This document shows positions 34,101-44,984 of a DNA stretch of 64,000 nt, one piece after another; within the stretch, counting starts at the first letter, position 1; every line of letters starts with the position of its first letter. The notes below the pieces were generated by a model. It was not told where the DNA came from. It made no database searches and worked only from the letters and a program-made list of their open reading frames with translations. A program made the translations under genes and the position numbers. This DNA comes from Catonia carolina (Eukaryota > Arthropoda > Insecta > Hemiptera > Achilidae): NCBI GenBank assembly GCA_035578175.1, contig JAQMRL010000003.1, forward strand, positions 26,236,672-26,300,671, read 5' to 3'.

Positions 34101-37100
34101 TTTATAGCGCTTTCGTGTATCTTGTACACATCTTCAGTTATTAAAATTCTTTAAAATAACATTTTTCACATCAAAATTTATAACTACCTACTCCTACCAT
34201 GGTAGATAAGGAATAGTTGATTCTTATATTTACTATATCTAGTTAGATATACGGACTGTTGTTGTTTAGGTCAACAGCCGAAAGGCTGGTTTGAACCTCT
34301 AGAGGTTTTACTAAGTAAAACGAGGAGTGAGGTGGTTTACCATTGCCTTCCTCACTGAGTGGAAAAGCACGCTTATCAGCATGCCGGGCCCTCTGAAAAG
34401 CACATATTTTCCACTCTGTAAATGACAACTTCACTTCATTTACCACAGGGTCTGGCTGTACAATGAAATTCATTACTTTCAGAGAAGATAACTCTGATTC
34501 GTGTCTTTTACACCTCTACCTCTTCTGTTCTTAAATGATTCAGTCATTTAATTGACTGACCATGTGATAAGAAACAGAACTATTTATTTTAGCCCTGCAA
34601 CGAACAAATTGATTGTAAATAATTTGACACTCCACCTGTCTGTTATGGGCAGATATACAGACTATAGATATAGAACTAAATCTAGTTAGATATAAGAATC
34701 AACTATTCCTTATCTACCATGTTAGGAGTAGGAAGTTTTAAATTTTGTTGTGAAGATTTACTGAAGATGTGTACAAGATACACGAAAGCGCTATAATCAT
34801 TGGTAAGTGTTTTCTGTTAACGTATTCTAGTGGTTAGAAATATATATTTCAATTTTAAATAATACGGCCGTTTATAATCCTACATAGGGTGTTTGATTAA
34901 ATAATAATAAAAAAAAATCTGGTGTGAAGCACTCGCACAACTTTCTCTTGCCAATATAAATAATTAACAATAAACCTAATATTAGTAATAAAACATTAGA
35001 AATAAACAAAAAACTAACCTCAATAAACATAACCTAATTTTAATCATGAGTGAATAACGCAAAATGAAAATCAACCTCAGTTTGGCTTTGAAATACGGAA
35101 AATCACTCTTTCTCTCTAAACTAGGTTCTGTAGAGAAAAATGCTCTAAATAAAAGTTGTAGATCTTTTAATTTTCTATAAATTTGATTATATACACTTTT
35201 GTCGTAAAATGCATTCTAAGGCCGAAATCTTAAAAAAATCGATTTTTCTCACATTTTCGTGAGAAAAAAACAGAAAATCGCAAATTACCGCTAAACTATA
35301 AGCGTTATACAAAAAAATGTTTGAAATAAAAGTTGTAGAATTTTAAATTCTCTACAACTTTTATTATATAAATTTTTGCTCTAAATTGCATATTAAAGCC
35401 GTAATCTTAAAAAAACTATGTTTTTACGTGAAAACAGCCTCACCCAGAATTTCAGCAAACATGACGCCTACCCTATCTTGTAGAGAATAAAAAATTGAGT
35501 AAACCAGGCGATTTTAAAAAACATCGTAGGACTAGTTTTTGAGAAAATCGCAAAAAAGTGAAAAATGATACGAATAAACTACTACTTCCGTTTGACCGAT
35601 TTTGATGAAAATGTTCGTGTTGGGTCCAGTAGTGTTATTTAACTTAAGTTTCAAGTTTCAAGTTTGTACGATGTTCCGTTCTTGAGATATTTTGTATACA
35701 CACACACACACACGCGCGCGTGCACACACACACACACACACACACACAGACCAATCGCTAAAAACATGTTTTTTGGGTTCAGGGGGTCTGAAAACGTGTA
35801 GATCCGGTGAAAACTCAATTTCGAAAAATCGACATGAAAACAATACTTTCCTTCCTATATATTCATATAGGCAAGAGAAAGTAAAAATAAATAAATAAAA
35901 TAACAGTATACTGTATGTATGCACATGTGTATGTACCTATGTTGTACATATTTACGTAACATTCAAAGATAAACTTTCATCAAATACTGTAAAGTGTTAG
36001 GCTATATATGCATGTACAGTATTATCACATAATTTATTTTCCTTGCTGTGTTAATGGACAGCTCTCTGTTATAATGAGGAAAAATGATAAATTGATGGCC
36101 GTGACAAATTTTAAAAGGTGATAAAACTATCGAGGTTCTACTGTATTTGCTTTATAAAAATTGGTTTAATGTTTACTTTTATTCTTTTTCGAATGATATA
36201 AGTTACTAATAATTTATCTCTTTGTTTTTATTAGTTACACCAAATCAAATAGAGAGATTGTACAGTAGATTTACGAGTCTTGACAGAGGCGATTGTGGTA
36301 CATTAAGCAGAGAAGACTTTTTAAGGATTCCAGAACTTGCAATAAACCCTCTTGGGGACAGGATTGTTCATGCATTTTTCAATGATGGTTCTGGTAATGA
36401 TAGAGTAAACTTTCGTCAATTTATGCAGGTGCTTGCTCTTTTTAGACCAATTAAAAAATCAAAAGACAATACATTGAATTCACGAGAACAGAAATTAAAA
36501 TGTAAGTTAAAGTGTTTTATTTAATTTTTTGTTGTAGAATATTCTAATATTGTTATAAATTTTAAGTGTATAACAACATTTTTATTATGGCGTTTTTCTT
36601 TACAGACTTGGATGGGTCCAAGTCTTGGTCAGATAACTAAAAAAAAAAAAAAAAAAACCAGTAAATAGAATTGTAGCTCATTTACTACCCTGCAACACTA
36701 AAAATTAACTATATTTGTGTAATAACCAACTCCATATGAACTCTGAAATTAAGACATGTAATATACAGTAGGCCTACCTACAGATATCAGATGGATTAAT
36801 GTCCCATAGCCGAGTGAGTGAGAGGGAGATATGTGGCATAACTACGCATGCGCCGAAAGGTCCTTACCATTATAATCCAAATCTGAAAATATACTACCGT
36901 CGTTATCTTGCTTGTTAGTTTACTGCGTGCGTAAACGCTTGCTCAAAACAATGAGTAAAATTATACAATGTTATTGGAATGGTGTGTTTGGCTTGTGCGA
37001 GTGAGAGCGTTATGCATTCTCTCACTCCCACAGCTAGGGGACTTTAGTTCATCTGAATATTTTACTATACACAAACTCATTTTACATTTTTATTAAACAC

Positions 37101-40100
37101 TATTTATATAAAACTAAAATTGTTGTATACATCTACAGTATAAAATATAGTGAGGTATTATGTTAAAATAAACCCCGTTGAATTTATAGGAGAAATCTTT
37201 TATTTTCTTGTGTTTCGAAGTATTCTTGTGTTTGTCAATTACATAATCACAACATCAACACTGTTGAAAGCATTCGAGGACCAGATAGAAGTAGTACTTC
37301 CTGGCTCGTTTGTCTGAGGAAATGGTTTGGTATTACCTTGGTGGAATCTTTCAAGCAGTAATGGACAAAGTGTGACAATGGCATTGTCACTGTCCCGATC
37401 GGATAAGGCTGCTGAATCAGAAAGAATAGTTTGTAATATTCATTTCATTTATAATTACTCTTTTTGATTAACAATTCCATTATCTTCAGCCAAATTTCTG
37501 TGTAGTAGTATCGAAAACTTGGCTGAAGCCCTGTTTTCAAATCAGCTGAGTTATTCAGTAAATGTTACTACTGGTTGTTTTCTTAAAAATAATTAACCAA
37601 AGAACTGAGAGACTGAACTATAGCTTGGAAATTATGTATTCGAATTGTAGAATATATTGATGTACATGTTAACACTTTCACTGCTGAACAACTGAAACGA
37701 GTTTTTTTCTTCAGTGAAAGTAGATGCCTTCCTTCACCCTCCAGGCCAATACAGTACAATGAAACAGCCAGCACGCACCACGTGTGTGGTAAGCAGTGAA
37801 AGTGTTAAGGACATAATGGACAGAGAAAAGGATAATTGAAGAAGTCCTGCATCCCATATGTAAAGAGCTAGAGTTATTTAATACGACAAAGAGACAAACT
37901 CTACAGTATTTTAACTTGTTGTATGTGATTGTAAATATCTTTAACTGGAGTTGATTATAAAGGTAAAAACAGAAAGGGAGAGTAGCTTAGGAAGATTAAG
38001 AACATTTCGGTTAAAACACCTATGCGATTGGTATCATTATTTCTCTGTAAAACTATTTACAGCAGCAGTACCAAAAGTAAGAATTACTGTTATGATCGCC
38101 AACCTTTGATAGGAGGTGGAATCCAAAGATGTTACCTTACAACAAACAGTTTATGTGAATTTTAACACAAAATTATTGCTTTGGAATGTGATGTCATTAT
38201 TGTGAATTATTCTTAATTCATGCACCTAATATGTTCACATCATGTTTTACTATTTCTGATCAAGTTACTGATTGAAATTCTATACCTGTATATTATGACT
38301 TCTTTAACCTTTAAAACACGGGATGCTGTTTCAGTGGCTTTTAACAACAGATGTGTTCAGAGAGTTTTAAAAGAGACGCTCCGTACTAATTGTCAACTTA
38401 ACCACAGGAAATAGTATAGTTTTCTTGCAGGGAATTTTCTAATGTGTGTAACAGTGCAATCAGAAATAAAATATCATGAAAGGGAAATTTTTTATTTCAG
38501 TTTAAAATGTTGGTAGCATGTAAGAAAATCCAGTTTTTTGTCGTAGAAGAAGAATGGTTGTTGACACCCACACAAATTAAAATACACGTGTTTCTTGTGT
38601 GTGTGTGTGAAGTATGAATGTTTATACGTTGGTAGTTTGCCCTTGAAAAGGCAGAAGGTCTCATTTAACAGATTTACGATTTTTGTTAGTTGTTAATGAA
38701 TGATTTTTGTTAGTATTGCATTGGCTTAGTAAAAGCTCTGCCATTTGCGTTCCAGACCTCTTACAATGTTTATCAAAACATGTATTTATACAGTAAGCAA
38801 TGTTCTATTCAGCTTTGCCCATAAGAACAGCCCTAAGTAAATAAGATAAAAGAGTTTATTCGCAAGATCGTTATGATAAATTTGAAGGACATTTTTGTAA
38901 AAACATGTACTATTTAAAAAATTTGTAACTCTTTACAAATTTTTCGGAAAATGAATTGAAAATTACCCATTTTTAAAGAAAATTCTTCTTTACAAAATAT
39001 ATTCTATAAAATATTTTGATAAACTGAATTTTAAGCCCTTCAGAGTAAAAAATGTACACCAAGTACTTTATATTACCGTGCGAAATTTTTCGCTAGCCAC
39101 AGCGAAGACAATAGTAAAGTTATTTTCAAAATGTTATATTCAAAAAATTGGTACGTATTTCATAAATTAACTGTATTTTTTTCAGAATTTTATATCTATT
39201 AGTAAATAAGATAAAAGAATTTATTTGCAAGACTCTTATGATTAGTTTGATGTTTTGCAAAATTACTAAAACAGTCCGTACGTTAAAGGTTAATGTACAG
39301 TTTTTACATAAATATATTTTTGCAAGTTCTGGTCTGAATTAATATATATTTGTATAATGTCAGTGTCATGTAATTTATTATTATAAATTTTAAGTTTACA
39401 TATTATGTGACGTACAATTTTTTTTAATGGTGACCACTTAGTGTATAAAACATAATACAGTCAAACTTGGTTTTAGCGACATTGAAGGGACAGATTAAAT
39501 TTTACCGTTATATGCGAGTGACGTTATAACAGAGTTACTACTTGTATCGAGGTAAATCTAACTAAAATAAGAACATTGTGTATTCATTACTACTTATCTA
39601 CGTAATGTTCTAAATGTTTTTTATTTGCGATTTTTAAATTGTAATACTCTAGTAAAATAGGCTAATAACCACTTTGTGTAAGTAGACAGACTTTATTATG
39701 TATTAAAATACGGAAACCAAAATACATATTTGTTTGAACATAAACTACATAATGGTATGGTTACCTACTTTATTGGAAGAAATCAGTGATTTTATTTTGA
39801 ACACCTCGTTCTGCGAAATAAATCCTCTCTGTAATCTTGTACACTTGTTGGACATGATGCGTTGTGCTGGTAGATGTCTCTCGGTGTCGGTGAAATCTTA
39901 ATAAAGTTTCAGCCGCTAGCATTACCTCCTGCAATGTTGGTGTAATGGTGTCCTCTTTTTATAGAGAATTTTCTTAAATGTGGATAGTCTGATGTGAAAG
40001 TTAGGTACAGTTCTACCTACTAGGTGTCATGTCACATAGAGGGTGCAGTCCCAAAACTGACCTTGACATAGATCAATCAGTAGGTATACACACATATGAA

Positions 40101-43100
40101 CAGCTTAACACGTTCACTGCTGCGGACGCAATTCTGCGTCCAACTGAACACTCCCAGGTGACTGCGGATGCAATTCTGTGTCCCGACTATATGGTTTTAC
40201 TTTATTTCTTTCTCGGCTCAGCGTGGGTGAGAAGTCTTTGTATTATTGTTCAGTGGTTTGAAAAAGGTTCGTTCTAAGCCAGTGCGTGATCAGTTCTTGA
40301 CCAGGGATTACCTGCTTTTTTTTAGTGGAATTTTAAAATCACGTACTTTTCCGATTCAGTTCGCATCTTCTTGTGTATTATTATTTAATTAATTATAAGT
40401 TTAGTTGTTATTATTATTAGTAAGATTATTAGTTCGTTTAAATATTAGTTTCCCACCTCCAAAGTATCCTTATATTCATTTAGATTATCCGTCATAAAAT
40501 CACTTGTCCTTCCGTCATACCGCCCTGCAATTGTTAACAACCCTTCTACCCGTACCATACCACGACAGACCGCACTACAACAGACGATACTAAATCACCT
40601 ACCTAAAAAAAACCAAAAGACAGAATCAGGGAAGACTATAAATGTACGAAACGTTGCCGTGTGTGTGTTGAAAAAAAAATTATAAAAGACACAATGTATT
40701 ATTGTAAGCAGTGTCCAAGTCAACCCGCTTTATGTTTGAATGAGTGCTTCGCTGAATATCATAAGCCTAAGTGAAGTGCAGTTATAATGCACAAATGAGT
40801 TGTCTCAATAATAATTGTATTTATTGTGCGAATAATTTCAAGTACAATTTTATTTTATTGTGAATACTATTATTTTAAATTAATTATGTACTGTATTACC
40901 ATTATTATTTATTAGGCTTATTGGACGTGTATTATTATTATTGCTTATTACGTAAGTTAATCATTAGGTTATTGTCATTATTCATATTTACTATTAATAT
41001 TATTATTATTATTTTTATTTTCCAAAAATAAAGTAGGCTACATTTATTATTAAATTATTATTAAAAATTAAAAATCATTTATTCAATAATTATTTTAGTT
41101 TGTTTTAAAATAAGTCACTGCAAACTTGAGCTATTTCACAGTTTTTTTAAATTATTTTGAATTAATTTGTTTTGTAATTTATTTTAAATATTTTTCATAT
41201 TACGGGACAAAAGCAAAGTAATAATGAAAAAAATTACATTTAAAAAGGTAGCCTATATCAAATATCAGAACGATACAGGCTATGATGTAGTCAGAGAATT
41301 TTGCTCTCTCTTATAACTGCGGACGCAGAATTGAGTCCGGTCAGTTTAGCCTTGAAATCGACGCAGTCACAGGGAAGAACCACGCTCTTCCCGCACCGCA
41401 GTGAACGTGTTAACAATATCATTTAATCCTTTCGCACAAGCAAAAACTATTCACAAGTAGGCTATTGTACTATATTACTGTATACTGTATTTTTCTTTTT
41501 CAAACAATTTACTGATAAATAATGGCAAGTTCACAATCATTGTACGTGAAGTAAAAAATGATTTCATCGAAAAAATTTTGACACAACAACTGAGTTAATG
41601 ACTTTAAAACAGGGGTTTTTCAGATAGAAGTTTGATGCTACACCTAAAAAAATGACAAAGTCTGAGGTTGTTAAAACCAGGTTCAACTGTATATTACATG
41701 AAAATCTGGATAATTATTATAAGATTTTTTTTTTGTTGCAGTTGCTTTTAAAATGTATGATTTGGATAACGATGATATGATATCAAGAGATGAACTTTTG
41801 GCTATCCTTCATATGATGGTTGGAGCAAATATAAGGTAACTTTTTGTTGTTTTCTATAAATGTGTATTAATTTCTGTTATTTAATTCTTTGTCATAAACC
41901 ATGAGAGGCGTAAATTTTACTTTTTTTACATCTGGTTTTTTATTTTTCATGAATTTTACAAAGGAAAGGAGGAGTTGTACTGTAGCATTCTGCAAAATGC
42001 TTTTTTTATTAAACTCTTTATTAATTTTATAACAACAACATTATTTATATCATAGGCCTATTTCTTTTCTTCCCTCTTTGTATATTTGAATATAATCATC
42101 AATACAATGCAATACATTTAAACATTTTGTTTTATTAATTCTCAATTTCAGATTATAATAACTTGATACTTTTTTTTATAATAATTCTGTTTACATTAGT
42201 TTGCTATTTTCCTATTATTTTTTAATCAGCTGAGATTTATTATTTTTATTAATATAAACAACTTTATTATGTATTAAAATTTAGATACTTCTTTTTTCTT
42301 TAATTTTATAATTTTAAAATATTTCATTTCAAAATATATATAAATACATTTCTAATAAACTACTTAAATGAAGTAATTATTGACATGCTACTGTACCTGG
42401 TTGAAAATGAATTGGAAATCCCCTTTTACAAAAATTTTGCATTTATAAAAAAACCCGTATGTATTGTTGCAGCCTTTTGTTTTGTACAAAGACCCTTTGC
42501 ACCCCGGTTCTTCCCTTACAGGATTATCATTTATCATTTCTCTGGGAATTTCAGAAACCTTATACTTGCTCATTTTGGTATTTCACTAAAGTGAGAAAAT
42601 AAATATTTGATTTTTTTAGAATGTATAATAATATGAGTCATGCAAATACACTTAGGCTAGGCTTGCCAAAAGTATTTGAACTAATTATTTTAATTACAAG
42701 TACTATTATGATAGGTTGTTTGGTATAAACTTATACTGCAGTACTATTTCCTGGGCTTTTGAATGTGAAATAAGCCGCTCCATGTTACATATTTCATCAG
42801 TCTCTTCTGGACCTTCGCTAGAGTCCGGCATAATTACAGGAACTATCTCTTCCATCTGTAAACTGAAGACTATTCTATATGTACAGTTGTTTATTGTATT
42901 ATTACTTAATTATACACCGTTGGCTAACACCATTCCTATAACCCATGTGTAGTAGATGTATTAAATTTAGTCATTTTTGGATTATATTTTTATTATGCTC
43001 ATTTATTTTGGATAATCCGAACAGGCCTTGGTCCCATTTATTTCGAGTTAGTGGGGTTAATGTGTATTTATGAGTGAAAATTGTCATGTGGAAAGTTATA

Positions 43101-44627
43101 AGGAGGCTAATTCCATCGAGAATTTTTTTTGGCAGGGTTTTGTTCTGTTTCATGTTTTATTTTTTAACCGTTTGCGAGCTGTTGACGGATATATCCTCAA
43201 GTACGGAAATGCGCAGCGAGCTGTTGATGGATGTTTTCACAGCCATGTTCTAACCTCAACGAGCAATTGACGCTTATATCGGCACATATGAATTGGATCT
43301 CATAACATTAAAAATTACTATTACTAAAACTTGCCCTTAACAGGCAGGTTGAGTGTTAAATTATTTCCACTCGATCTGCTAGTTCCAGAGCTACACAAAA
43401 TAGTTCTGTTTCCTATCACTTGGTCAGCAAAGAACGAAAGAGGTAGAGGTGTAAAATACATTAGTCAGCGTTATCGCCTCCTAGAGTTATGAATTTCATT
43501 GTACAGCCAGACCCTGCCTGTGGTGAATGAAGTGGAGGTGTAATTTACAGGGTGGAAAGTAGATGCTTTTCTGAGGCCCTGGCATGCTGACAAGCATACT
43601 TTTCCACTCAGTGAGGAAGGCGATTGTAAACCACCTCACTTTTCGTTTTACTTAGTAAAACCTCTTAGTAAAGCCTAGTAAAACTTCGTAAAGCCTCTAG
43701 ATGTTCAAACCAGCCTTTCGGCTGTTGACATAAACAACTTTAATCAGTCATTAAAAATGACTCGGGTATCGGTCAGTAGATTACGTTAGTGGTATTATTA
43801 GATTACTTTGGGATTCACTATTAGTGTAGCAGTGTATTTACTACAAAATAACCTTTTTTGTAGTCATTTAGCTAGTACCATGTTGTTTTGTAAGGTTATG
43901 TAAACCTTGTTTGCAAACAGCTTGTAAGTTTCAGTTTTGATGATTTTATTACTTTTGTTTTATTAATCTTTTGGCTATATTACAAATACGTTGTTAAATA
44001 GTTGAATTCTGTATGAAGCGTATTTAATCATTAACAAATAAGTGAACTTCTTGTTGTCAAATGTCACTGAAGGTTAGGTTGCTACAGACATAAATAGATG
44101 AATAAGTAAATTTTTGTGCAACTTAAATATTTTAGTCAAACAAGAAGTAAACGTACTAGAATTTATTTATGAATTAAAAAATAAGTAATTTTAAAACTTT
44201 TTTGTCGAAATAATCAGCTCTGGTTATAACTAGGTTATGTGCAGACTAGCTTTCAAAGGGTTAAGTTGCCCTGGGCATTGTAACTTTGGTGCTGGAAAAT
44301 GTTTTGAACATCCAACATTTTTTGATCTGTTAAATCTGGAATACTTATTGTGATTTATTATTTCCAGGATCTATTCTGTGATTTCTGTTGGTACTGAATT
44401 TAAATAGATATTGGGTAACCATTGATTAAGTAACCACTGGAGAAAACAGTGAATATAATATTGTTGATTGTTTTTGTTGCAGTGAGGAACAATTGACATC
44501 TATCGCTGAACGTACAATACTTGAAGCAGATCAAAATGGAGACCAAATGATATCATTCGAAGAATTCTGTAAAGCTCTGGAAAGAACTGATGTTGAACAG
44601 AAAATGTCTATTCGATTTCTTAATTAA
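31042..44627 (+). CDS. CHP1: calcineurin B homologous protein 1 (four exons)
   Basis: Exons 31042-31108, 36235-36501, 41742-41835 and 44483-44627 give 573 nt, 190 aa, with all introns GT-AG. The start MGNKSS has the Gly2 and Ser of an N-myristoylation site. Four EF-hands follow. The first two are degenerate (TSLDRGDCGTLSRED; FNDGSGNDRVNF). EF3 at D118-E129 (DLDNDDMISRDE) and EF4 at D159-E170 (DQNGDQMISFEE) have complete calcium ligands. The C-terminus VEQKMSIRFL is the CHP hallmark. The length is close to vertebrate CHP1 (195 aa); the linker between the lobes is a few residues shorter. Known role: calcium-binding cofactor of plasma-membrane Na+/H+ exchangers and inhibitor of calcineurin. Introns are 5.1, 5.2 and 2.6 kb and full of transposons. 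Confidence 0.96.
31710..32721 (+). pseudogene. duplicated CHP1 promoter-exon 1, disrupted
   Basis: After removing the insertion at 31737-32580 this is a diverged second copy of about 30945-31105. It repeats GTTAACCTCAACCTT, TTAATGAATTTCATTTAGCC, the ATG (32660) with MGNKS, and AAATTCAAGAGGAAACTG. Deletions put a TGA in frame after MGNKSFVT, and homology stops just before the splice donor. It therefore cannot supply a normal first exon. Confidence 0.85.
31737..32580. mobile_element. non-autonomous piggyBac-like element
   Basis: Termini CCCTAGAAGTGGTAA and TTACCGCTTCTAGGG are flanked by TTAA at 31733-31736 and 32581-32584. Of the TTAA elements here its termini look closest to the classic piggyBac start CCCTAGAAA. 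No transposase coding is recognised in its 844 bp. Confidence 0.88.
33370..34030 (-). pseudogene. Tigger/pogo transposase C-terminal remnant
   Basis: Minus-strand frames give NIKTSFLPANTTSLYQLMDQ and GIIESLKHYKTIFLSKL, then MDVEEFWKKYTIKD, IPQTTL and a diverged tail. PPNTTSLxQPMDQGVI with LKEFWKxYxI downstream is the DDE end of CENP-B/jerky/Tigger transposases. Several frameshifts occur, and the DNA-binding part is absent. Confidence 0.82.
34043..34856. mobile_element. palindromic MITE, copy 1 (interrupted by repeat R)
   Basis: The left arm runs GAAATATATATTTCTAAC, CACTTACCAATG, AGCGCTTTCGTGTATCTTG, ACATCTTCAG and ACCATGGTAGATAAGGAATA. The right arm is its inverse. Without the insertion at 34252-34679 it is about 390 bp. 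A relative lies at 58042-58376. Confidence 0.82.
34252..34679 (-). repeat. interspersed repeat family R, copy 2, with 15-bp target duplication
   Basis: The 15-bp direct repeat ATCTAGTTAGATATA occurs at 34237-34251 and 34680-34694, so the insertion boundaries are clear. A long target duplication and a CAACAACA end point to a retroposon rather than a cut-and-paste element. Confidence 0.85.
34909..35885 (+). repeat. 1-kb interspersed repeat, full copy
   Basis: Starts at AAATCTGGTGTGAAGCACTC then CTTTCTCTTGCC, and ends GGCAAGAGAAAG. Homologous in reverse to 26405-27078. Many short inverted segments (TTGTAGAATTTTAAATTCTC) occur; there is no coding. It contains the CA microsatellite. Confidence 0.75.
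35696..35750. repeat. (CA)n/(CG)n microsatellite
   Basis: ACACACAC with an inner CGCGCGCG/TG segment, about 55 bp. The homologous site in the copy at 26530 has only (TG)4, so expansion happened in this copy. Confidence 0.92.
36235..36501 (+). CDS. CHP1: CHP1 exon 2
   Basis: Acceptor TTTATTAG|TTACACC, donor AAAT|GTAAGT. Encodes residues 23-111, with RLYSRFTSLDRG, RIPELAINPLGDRIV and VNFRQFM: the two degenerate EF-hands and the inter-lobe linker. Confidence 0.95.
36787..37057. mobile_element. MITE related to the IS630-like transposon
   Basis: 271 bp with imperfect inverted ends (TCAGATGGATTAATGTCCCA; ACTTTAGTTCATCTGA) and TA duplications. Its left end, through CCGAGTGAGTGAG and ACTACGCATGCGCC, matches in reverse the right end of the element at 16880-18551. 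It is therefore probably mobilised by that transposase family. In CHP1 intron 2. Confidence 0.8.
37673..37804. mobile_element. 132-bp piggyBac-type MITE
   Basis: CACTTTCACTGCT and AGCAGTGAAAGTG are perfect inverted ends, flanked by TTAA at 37669-37672 and 37805-37808. The ends differ by one base in the first 12 from those of the element at 40109 (CACGTTCACTGC), so the two are relatives. Confidence 0.88.
37809..39457. other. CHP1 intron 2, one short direct repeat
   Basis: A 45-bp direct repeat (AGTAAATAAGATAAAAGA, then TTTATTYGCAAGA) lies at 38836-38880 and 39200-39245. Otherwise I recognise nothing. Confidence 0.55.
39458..41689. mobile_element. pogo-like element interrupted by a piggyBac-like element
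   Basis: CAGTCAAACTTGGTTTTAGC at the left and GTTAAAACCAGGTTCAACTG at the right are inverted termini next to TA. With the insertion at 40109-41409 removed, about 930 bp remain and carry no recognisable transposase. The right end stops only 52 bp before CHP1 exon 3. Confidence 0.8.
40109..41409 (+). mobile_element. piggyBac-like deletion derivative with C-terminal Cys-rich domain
   Basis: CACGTTCACTGC and GCAGTGAACGTG are flanked by TTAA at 40105-40108 and 41410-41413. A plus-strand frame at about 40655-40772 reads CRVCVEKK, DTMYYCKQCPSQPALCLNEC and FAEYHKPK followed by a stop. This is the C-terminal zinc-binding domain of piggyBac transposases with its Cys/His pattern intact. The upstream catalytic region is deleted. 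Confidence 0.88.
41742..41835 (+). CDS. CHP1: CHP1 exon 3: EF3
   Basis: Acceptor TTTTTGTTGCAG|TTGC, donor ATAAG|GTAACT. Encodes residues 112-142, AFKMYDLDNDDMISRDE and LLAILHMMVGANI. Too short for a usual ORF scan. Confidence 0.95.
42720..43070 (-). pseudogene. pogo/Tigger transposon end with transposase tail
   Basis: On the minus strand MEEIVPVIMPDSSEGPEE and ICNMERLISHSKAQEIVLQY resemble the C-terminus of Tigger/jerky transposases (ERLISHSEAL...). Next to it ACTCGAAATAAATGGGACC and TTCGGATTATCC look like a Tigger-type terminal region. Fragmentary, in CHP1 intron 3. Confidence 0.6.
43330..43741 (+). repeat. interspersed repeat family R, copy 3
   Basis: From TTAACAGGCAGGTTGAGTG to TTTCGGCTGTTGACATAAAC, with an internal short duplication (CTTAGTAAAGCC, CTAGTAAAACTT). 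In CHP1 intron 3. Confidence 0.85.
43742..44482. other. CHP1 intron 3, nothing recognised
   Basis: Plain AT-rich intron up to the acceptor TTTTTGTTGCAG. Confidence 0.6.
44483..44627 (+). CDS. CHP1: CHP1 exon 4: EF4 and C-terminus
   Basis: Residues 143-190 from SEEQLTSIAERTILEADQNG to MSIRFLN and a TAA stop. No single strong poly(A) signal can be chosen downstream. Confidence 0.95.
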
Positions 44628-44984
44628 AATTACGATACCAAATTATACAGCTTTTTTTCTTCTCTTTTCGTTTCATTTGTATAGCTTATATTTTTATGAA
44701 ATGTTAAGCTATTTTGTAAATAGTTTAGTATATAGAGCAGGCTAAATGAAGAATATTTTTGTATTTTATCTTTAAAGACTAGTTACCATGAATGCCTAAC
44801 TAATATAAAAGTGGAATTTAGTTATTAAGAGAGGTATATTATTTAGCTTAACTGGTTTAGTTCAATACTTTGTGATCTTTTTAACTATAGTATTGTAGAA
44901 ATACTCTGTAGTATTGAATTTTTCTTGTGTAAAATATGCGTGATTTATTACTCAAGTTATTGTTCTATTTACATAATATAGAAA

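Larger units (their letters stand above)
32983..36143 (-). mobile_element. pogo/Tigger element loaded with insertions
   Basis: Left end TGGTAGAACCTTGATAGT and right end ACTATCGAGGTTCTACTG form the inverted termini, with TA at 32981-32982 and 36144-36145. CAGTAGAACCTCGATAGT is a classic Tigger-type terminus. Inside are the transposase remnant at 33370-34030, the palindromic MITE at 34043-34856 with repeat R in it, and a 1-kb repeat at 34909-35885. All lie in CHP1 intron 1. Confidence 0.8.

Noticed and set aside
35658..35924. Frames rich in Cys/Val or Thr/His over the CA repeat
   Set aside because: They are translations of the CA/TG microsatellite.
36600..36660. A further CHP1 exon after TTTACAG at 36606
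   Set aside because: Exon 2 joins exon 3 in phase with full CHP1 homology, and no residues are missing between them.
43160..43270. Another piggyBac-like end (TTAACCGTTTGCGAGCTGTT)
   Set aside because: Only one end is visible and no partner terminus with TTAA was found nearby.
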